Assembly: GCF_000974445.1 (NCBI RefSeq)
Contig: NZ_BBOJ01000029.1
Span: forward strand, 1 to 64,000
Length of the DNA: 64,000 nt
Reading direction: 5' to 3'
DNA from: Lentzea aerocolonigenes
GTDB lineage: Bacteria; Actinomycetota; Actinomycetes; Mycobacteriales; Pseudonocardiaceae
A program made the position numbers and the translations under genes. Shown here piece by piece: positions 60,944 through 64,000 of the stretch. Every line of letters starts with the position of its first letter. The stretch's first letter is position 1. Under the pieces are notes generated by a model. The model saw only the letters and a program-made list of their open reading frames with translations, searched no databases and was not told where the DNA came from.

Positions 60944-61948
60944 GTGACGAGCATCGAGGTGGTCGCGCCGCCGCGGGACGTGCTGGCGTGGAGTCGCGCC
61001 CTGATCGAGGTGCCCCTGAAGGCCGCGCTCGCCGGGCTGCCGGACGAAACCCGCGAGGTCGTCGACCACCACCGGCCCGACTACTCGACCGCCGCGTTCG
61101 CGCTGCTGGCAGCCGAGACCGTCGGTGACGTCTCCACGGCGATCGGGGTCGCGGCCGCGCTGGAGCTCGCCGTCTGGCACGAACAGCTGCACGCGGACCT
61201 GATGACGCGCGCTGTCAGCCGCGGCCACCAGCCGAGCGCGTGGGTGGAGTTCGGCGACGACAGGGCGGTCTCCGCGGCCGACGCGTTGCTGTCACTGGCT
61301 TTCGCGCGGCTCACCAAGCCCGAGGTGATGATCCTCAACGCCGCGCTCTTGTCCGTTGTGGACGGTTATGTCCAGGAAGTCGAGATGGAGGAACGGGACG
61401 ACGTCGACGTCGCCGAGCACCTGGGCGGGGCGGCGGCGAAGCACTCCGCGCTGACGGCCTGCGCGTGCGAGTTCGGCGCACTGGCCGCGGGCGCCACCAG
61501 GAGCCAGGCCGACCACCTCAGGGAGTTCGGCGACGACGTCGGCCTCGCCCGCAAGCACGTGGACGACGTCCTGGCGATCTGGGGCGGCGCGGCGATCACC
61601 GGAAGGCCGCTGTACGACGACCTCCTGCACCGCCGCCGCACGCTGCCCGTGGTCGCGGCGATCAGCTTCGGCACCGACGTCTACGCCACCGACGCGGAAC
61701 CGCGCGAGCTGGCGCACCGCGTCGAGCAGGCGGGCGGCCGCCAGTGGTGCGAGCAGCAGGCCGAACTGTTGCTCGCCCGCGCCCTCCACCACCTGCGACA
61801 GGTGAAACCGAGGGCGCGGGCGGCGGACGAGCTGTTCGGGCTCGCCAGGGAGGTCACGACCGCCAGGAGTGCGCGGGCTCGAACCCCAGCACCCGCCGTG
61901 CCTTCTCAATCGACAGCAGAGTCTCGTGAGGACCGAATTCCCTCTTGA
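60944..61948 (+). CDS. Polyprenyl-synthase-family protein lacking the first Asp-rich motif
   Basis: The 334-aa protein has the class-I isoprenoid synthase fold pattern (ALELAVWHEQLHADLMTRAV at residues 71-90, then a DALLSLAFARL helix and KHVDDVLAIWG). The first aspartate motif expected at about 84-88 reads ADLMT instead of DDxxD, and the second retains only DDVLA. Metal-dependent chain elongation is therefore doubtful; it may be a non-catalytic subunit or have changed chemistry. The last 32 codons overlap the converging epimerase gene by 95 bp. GTG start. Confidence 0.72.
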   Translation: MTSIEVVAPPRDVLAWSRALIEVPLKAALAGLPDETREVVDHHRPDYSTAAFALLAAETVGDVSTAIGVAAALELAVWHEQLHADLMTRAVSRGHQPSAWVEFGDDRAVSAADALLSLAFARLTKPEVMILNAALLSVVDGYVQEVEMEERDDVDVAEHLGGAAAKHSALTACACEFGALAAGATRSQADHLREFGDDVGLARKHVDDVLAIWGGAAITGRPLYDDLLHRRRTLPVVAAISFGTDVYATDAEPRELAHRVEQAGGRQWCEQQAELLLARALHHLRQVKPRARAADELFGLAREVTTARSARARTPAPAVPSQSTAESREDRIPS

Positions 61949-62705
61949 GCGGCACGCCGGGGTAGACCTTCGCGACGAGCTCGTCGTTCGGCGTCGTCAT
62001 GCACGTGTCGGCGTTGGCGATGATGAACACGTCAAAGCCCGTCGCGTCGTGCGCGAGCGCCTTGCGCACGGCCTGCGCACCGTCCCGTGCGTCGATGTAC
62101 GACCAGAGGTTCCACTTGCGCGCGAGGGGATCCGCGTCGAACGGGAAGCGTTCGTAGTCGTGTGGCTCCATCACGTTCGAGAACCGCAAGCCGATGATCT
62201 TCATCTCCGGCTCCCACCGGCAGAACTGCTGGGCGAGCGTCTCGTCGACGAGCTTGCCCAGCGAGTACGACGTCTCCGGTCGCCCCGCGTACTCCTCGTC
62301 TACGGGGATGTACGGCGGGGGAGTGTCGAACGGCAGACCGAGCACCGTCTCGCTGGACGCCCACACGACGTTGCGAACCTTGGCGAGCCGTGCGGCAGCG
62401 AACACGTTGTAGGTGCTCGTCACGTTGTTGTGGAACGTCTTCGCGTTGGGCGCGACACCCGGCCCGGGAATCGCCGCCAGGTGCACCACGGCGTCGAGCC
62501 CGGCGTACCGGTCGTCGATACCGCTGATCGCCTCGACGACCTGGCCGTAGTCGGTGAGGTCGACGCGCGTGAAGTCGCATCCCTGAGGCGTGGGAGGAGC
62601 GGCCTGGTCGAGGTTGTGGACCTCCCAGCCGTGCACCAGCAGGTCGGCCACGACGGCGCGCCCGAGCTTGCCGCTGCCTCCGGTCACCGCGACACGTTGA
62701 GTCAT
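61854..62705 (-). CDS. NAD-dependent epimerase/dehydratase (extended SDR)
   Basis: The 283-aa protein has Rossmann GGSGKLGRAV (residues 8-17), VVHLAAIPGPG and the catalytic Tyr/Lys in TSYSLGK, all typical of extended SDRs acting on nucleotide sugars or related compounds. No sugar-gene cluster is adjacent. It lies 22 bp after the start region of the quinone oxidoreductase gene's end, on the same strand. Confidence 0.9.
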   Translation of the reverse strand: MTQRVAVTGGSGKLGRAVVADLLVHGWEVHNLDQAAPPTPQGCDFTRVDLTDYGQVVEAISGIDDRYAGLDAVVHLAAIPGPGVAPNAKTFHNNVTSTYNVFAAARLAKVRNVVWASSETVLGLPFDTPPPYIPVDEEYAGRPETSYSLGKLVDETLAQQFCRWEPEMKIIGLRFSNVMEPHDYERFPFDADPLARKWNLWSYIDARDGAQAVRKALAHDATGFDVFIIANADTCMTTPNDELVAKVYPGVPLKREFGPHETLLSIEKARRVLGFEPAHSWRS

Positions 62706-62727
62706 GGGTCAAATTATTGCCCCAGGA

Positions 62728-63627
62728 CTACGGGCGGAGCACGATCTTGCCCTGGGCGTGACCGGTCGCGCTCAGCTCCTGGGCCTGGGCCGCCTCGGCC
62801 AGCGGGAGGCTCTGCGCGACCCGGACGCGGAGCTCGCCGTCGGCCACGAGCCGGGCGTACTCCGCGAGCCTGTCGCCGAACGGCCCACCGCCGCCGGAGA
62901 ACGTGACACCGAGCTCGGCCGCCTGGGGATCGGCGATGGTGACGATGCGGTCGGTGCCGCCACGCAGCTCGATCGACACCGGCAGGTCGCCCTGCCCGGC
63001 TGCGTCGAACACGGCGTCGACGCCCTGCGGTGCGGCGGCGCGGACCCGGTCGGCGAGCCCGTCACCGTAGGCGACCGGGATCGCGCCCAGCGAGCGCACG
63101 TAGTCGTGGTTGGCGGGGGACGCGGTGCCGACGACGGTGGCGCCGCGGGCGACCGCGAGCTGGACCGCGGCCGCTCCCACGACACCGGAGGCGCCGAGCA
63201 GCAGGAGCATGTCACCCTCGCCGACCTTGAGGGTGTCGAGCACGCGGACCGAGGTCTCGACCGCCACGGGCAGCGCCGCGGCGGCGTCCCAGTCGAGGCC
63301 GGCGGGCTTGGGTGCGAAGTCAGTGGCCAGGGCGTATTCGGCGTACGCGCCGGTGACCGTCCAGGTCAGCACCTCGTCGCCCACCGAGACCCCGGTGACG
63401 CCCTCGCCGACCTGGTCGACGACGCCTGCCGCCTCCAGTCCCGGGGTCACCGGGAAGGGCGGCGCCAACTGCGGCATCCACCCGTTGCGGATCTTGTGGT
63501 CCAGCGGGTTGACCGCCGCGGCCACGACCTTCAGCCGCACCTGTCCGGGCCCGGCCTGCGGCTCCCCGACCTCGTCGAGGCGCAGGACCTCCGGGCCGCC
63601 GAACTCGGTGTAGGTGATCGCCTTCAT
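62728..63627 (-). CDS. NADP-dependent quinone oxidoreductase / zinc-type ADH-like protein
   Basis: The 299-aa MDR-family protein has an N-terminal GroES-like domain (VAAAVNPLDHKIRNGWMP) without zinc-ligand Cys, and the nucleotide-binding LLLGASGVVGAAAVQLAVAR. Such zinc-free members reduce quinones or enones with NADPH. It may be co-transcribed with the epimerase gene 22 bp downstream. Confidence 0.92.
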   Translation of the reverse strand: MKAITYTEFGGPEVLRLDEVGEPQAGPGQVRLKVVAAAVNPLDHKIRNGWMPQLAPPFPVTPGLEAAGVVDQVGEGVTGVSVGDEVLTWTVTGAYAEYALATDFAPKPAGLDWDAAAALPVAVETSVRVLDTLKVGEGDMLLLLGASGVVGAAAVQLAVARGATVVGTASPANHDYVRSLGAIPVAYGDGLADRVRAAAPQGVDAVFDAAGQGDLPVSIELRGGTDRIVTIADPQAAELGVTFSGGGGPFGDRLAEYARLVADGELRVRVAQSLPLAEAAQAQELSATGHAQGKIVLRP

Positions 63628-63652
63628 GTCTCACTCCGGTGTTCGTCGTTGG

Positions 63653-63723
63653 TTGACGTGTCAATCCTGGCGACCGGATCACGTGGGTTGAGCCAGCACT
63701 TCGGCTAGTTCTCACTGGCCGAA
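63653..63723. promoter_or_regulatory. Two inverted repeats in the divergent promoter region
   Basis: TTGAC/GTCAA arms around GT (63653-63664) lie 26 bp before the oxidoreductase start. A second element with TTCGGC (63700-63705) and GCCGAA (63718-63723) arms, inner AGT/ACT and one mismatch, lies nearer the rightward gene. Either could be a regulator site; none is assigned. Confidence 0.4.
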
Positions 63724-63765
63724 AGACCAGTCGGTACCCCGTCCGAGCGGACTACGCTCAGGGAC

Positions 63766-64000
63766 ATGGACCTGCTGACGGCCGTTGACGTGATTCAGGC
63801 GCCGCTGGGCGAGATGTTGCCCCGGCTGTCGGAAGCGCTCGCGGAGGCCGTTCCCCACCGCGCGGTCGCCGAGCTGTCCAACTGCTCGTTCGCGCCGTTC
63901 AAGTTCCGGGGCGAGTTGCCGGGGCCGACCACCGCGGACCTGGACTCGTTGCGACCGCTGGTGCCGGGGAGGGGAACCTGGCAGGGACGCGCGGTCATGG
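63766..64000 (+). CDS. Hypothetical protein, N-terminal fragment cut by the window end
   Basis: The ATG at 63766 follows CAGGGA and the frame is open to the window edge (78 codons). The visible part begins MDLLTAVDVIQAPLGEML and contains LSNCSFAPFKFRGELPGPTT. It has no signal peptide or membrane helix. I do not recognise the family with confidence; a regulator with a C-terminal HTH outside the window is one possibility. It diverges from the quinone oxidoreductase gene. Confidence 0.6.
   Translation, partial: MDLLTAVDVIQAPLGEMLPRLSEALAEAVPHRAVAELSNCSFAPFKFRGELPGPTTADLDSLRPLVPGRGTWQGRAVM

Overview
The window is high-GC actinobacterial DNA. GTG and TTG starts are frequent, many genes are joined by 4-bp ATGA/GTGA overlaps, and the gene families are typical of soil actinomycetes: an AfsR-type regulator, ECF sigma/anti-sigma pairs, a DUF222-HNH protein, an MbtH-like protein, Tat-exported glycosidases and many one-component regulators. 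The mix fits the Pseudonocardiaceae (Lentzea/Saccharothrix-like). That placement is an inference from gene content, not from a marker gene. No rRNA, tRNA, CRISPR array, prophage or complete antibiotic cluster was seen.

Layout. 0-0.85 kb: right end of an IS701-type insertion sequence whose transposase frame is broken (or programmed), abutting the stop codon of a MOSC gene. 1.6-8.1 kb: a LacI regulator and a five-gene oligopeptide-type ABC importer behind palindromic operators. 8.1-9.6 kb: an iron-box-like site, an amino-acid N-monooxygenase and an MbtH-like protein, a siderophore fragment without an NRPS. 9.6-13.1 kb: an SDR protein, a DMT exporter and a YtrA-type GntR/ABC operon with its operator. 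13.1-15.4 kb: a DUF222-HNH gene between two inverted ~350-bp copies of a structured repeat. 15.7-19.9 kb: a secreted GH85 endo-N-acetylglucosaminidase, a PET-hydrolase-like cutinase, and a VOC/TetR pair with twin operators. 19.8-27.5 kb: a MacB/FtsX-like ABC system, an LLM flavoenzyme, an MBL-fold hydrolase with a PlsC acyltransferase, and a zinc-ribbon HTH protein behind a dense palindromic operator.

27.5-31.6 kb: a signalling operon (receiver-PP2C phosphatase, CHASE3 histidine kinase, Rcp-type receiver), then a GNAT and a DUF1232 protein. 31.6-37.2 kb: an ECF sigma/anti-sigma pair divergent from a lipoprotein, a DUF4142 protein, a haem-type membrane protein fused to a ferredoxin, and a ferredoxin reductase. 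37.4-39.6 kb: a KAS III enzyme, its TetR neighbour and a nucleotidyl-cyclase-like protein. 39.6-44.0 kb is the most unusual part. A 94-aa sigma-region-2-only protein overlaps a 1007-aa protein that joins an ECF-type sigma factor, an anti-sigma zinc motif, a membrane helix, a Thr/Pro stalk and seven extracellular repeats. Both this operon and the neighbouring secreted carbohydrate-binding-like protein have the same promoter-like motif with identical 19-nt spacing, which suggests a small envelope-sensing regulon.

44.0-49.6 kb: a hydrolase/HTH operon with its operator, a secreted C39-like peptidase whose coding sequence contains a perfect 21-bp inverted repeat, and an AfsR/SARP regulator with a coding minisatellite. 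49.6-55.3 kb: a LysR gene followed by a five-gene CoA-dependent catabolic operon behind a 37-bp inverted repeat. 55.3-59.8 kb: an ArsR/SulP operon with a perfect 17-bp-arm palindrome, and a NarL-type two-component pair. 59.8-64 kb: an aldo/keto reductase, a polyprenyl-synthase-like protein lacking its first Asp-rich motif, an NAD epimerase, a quinone oxidoreductase and the start of one more gene.
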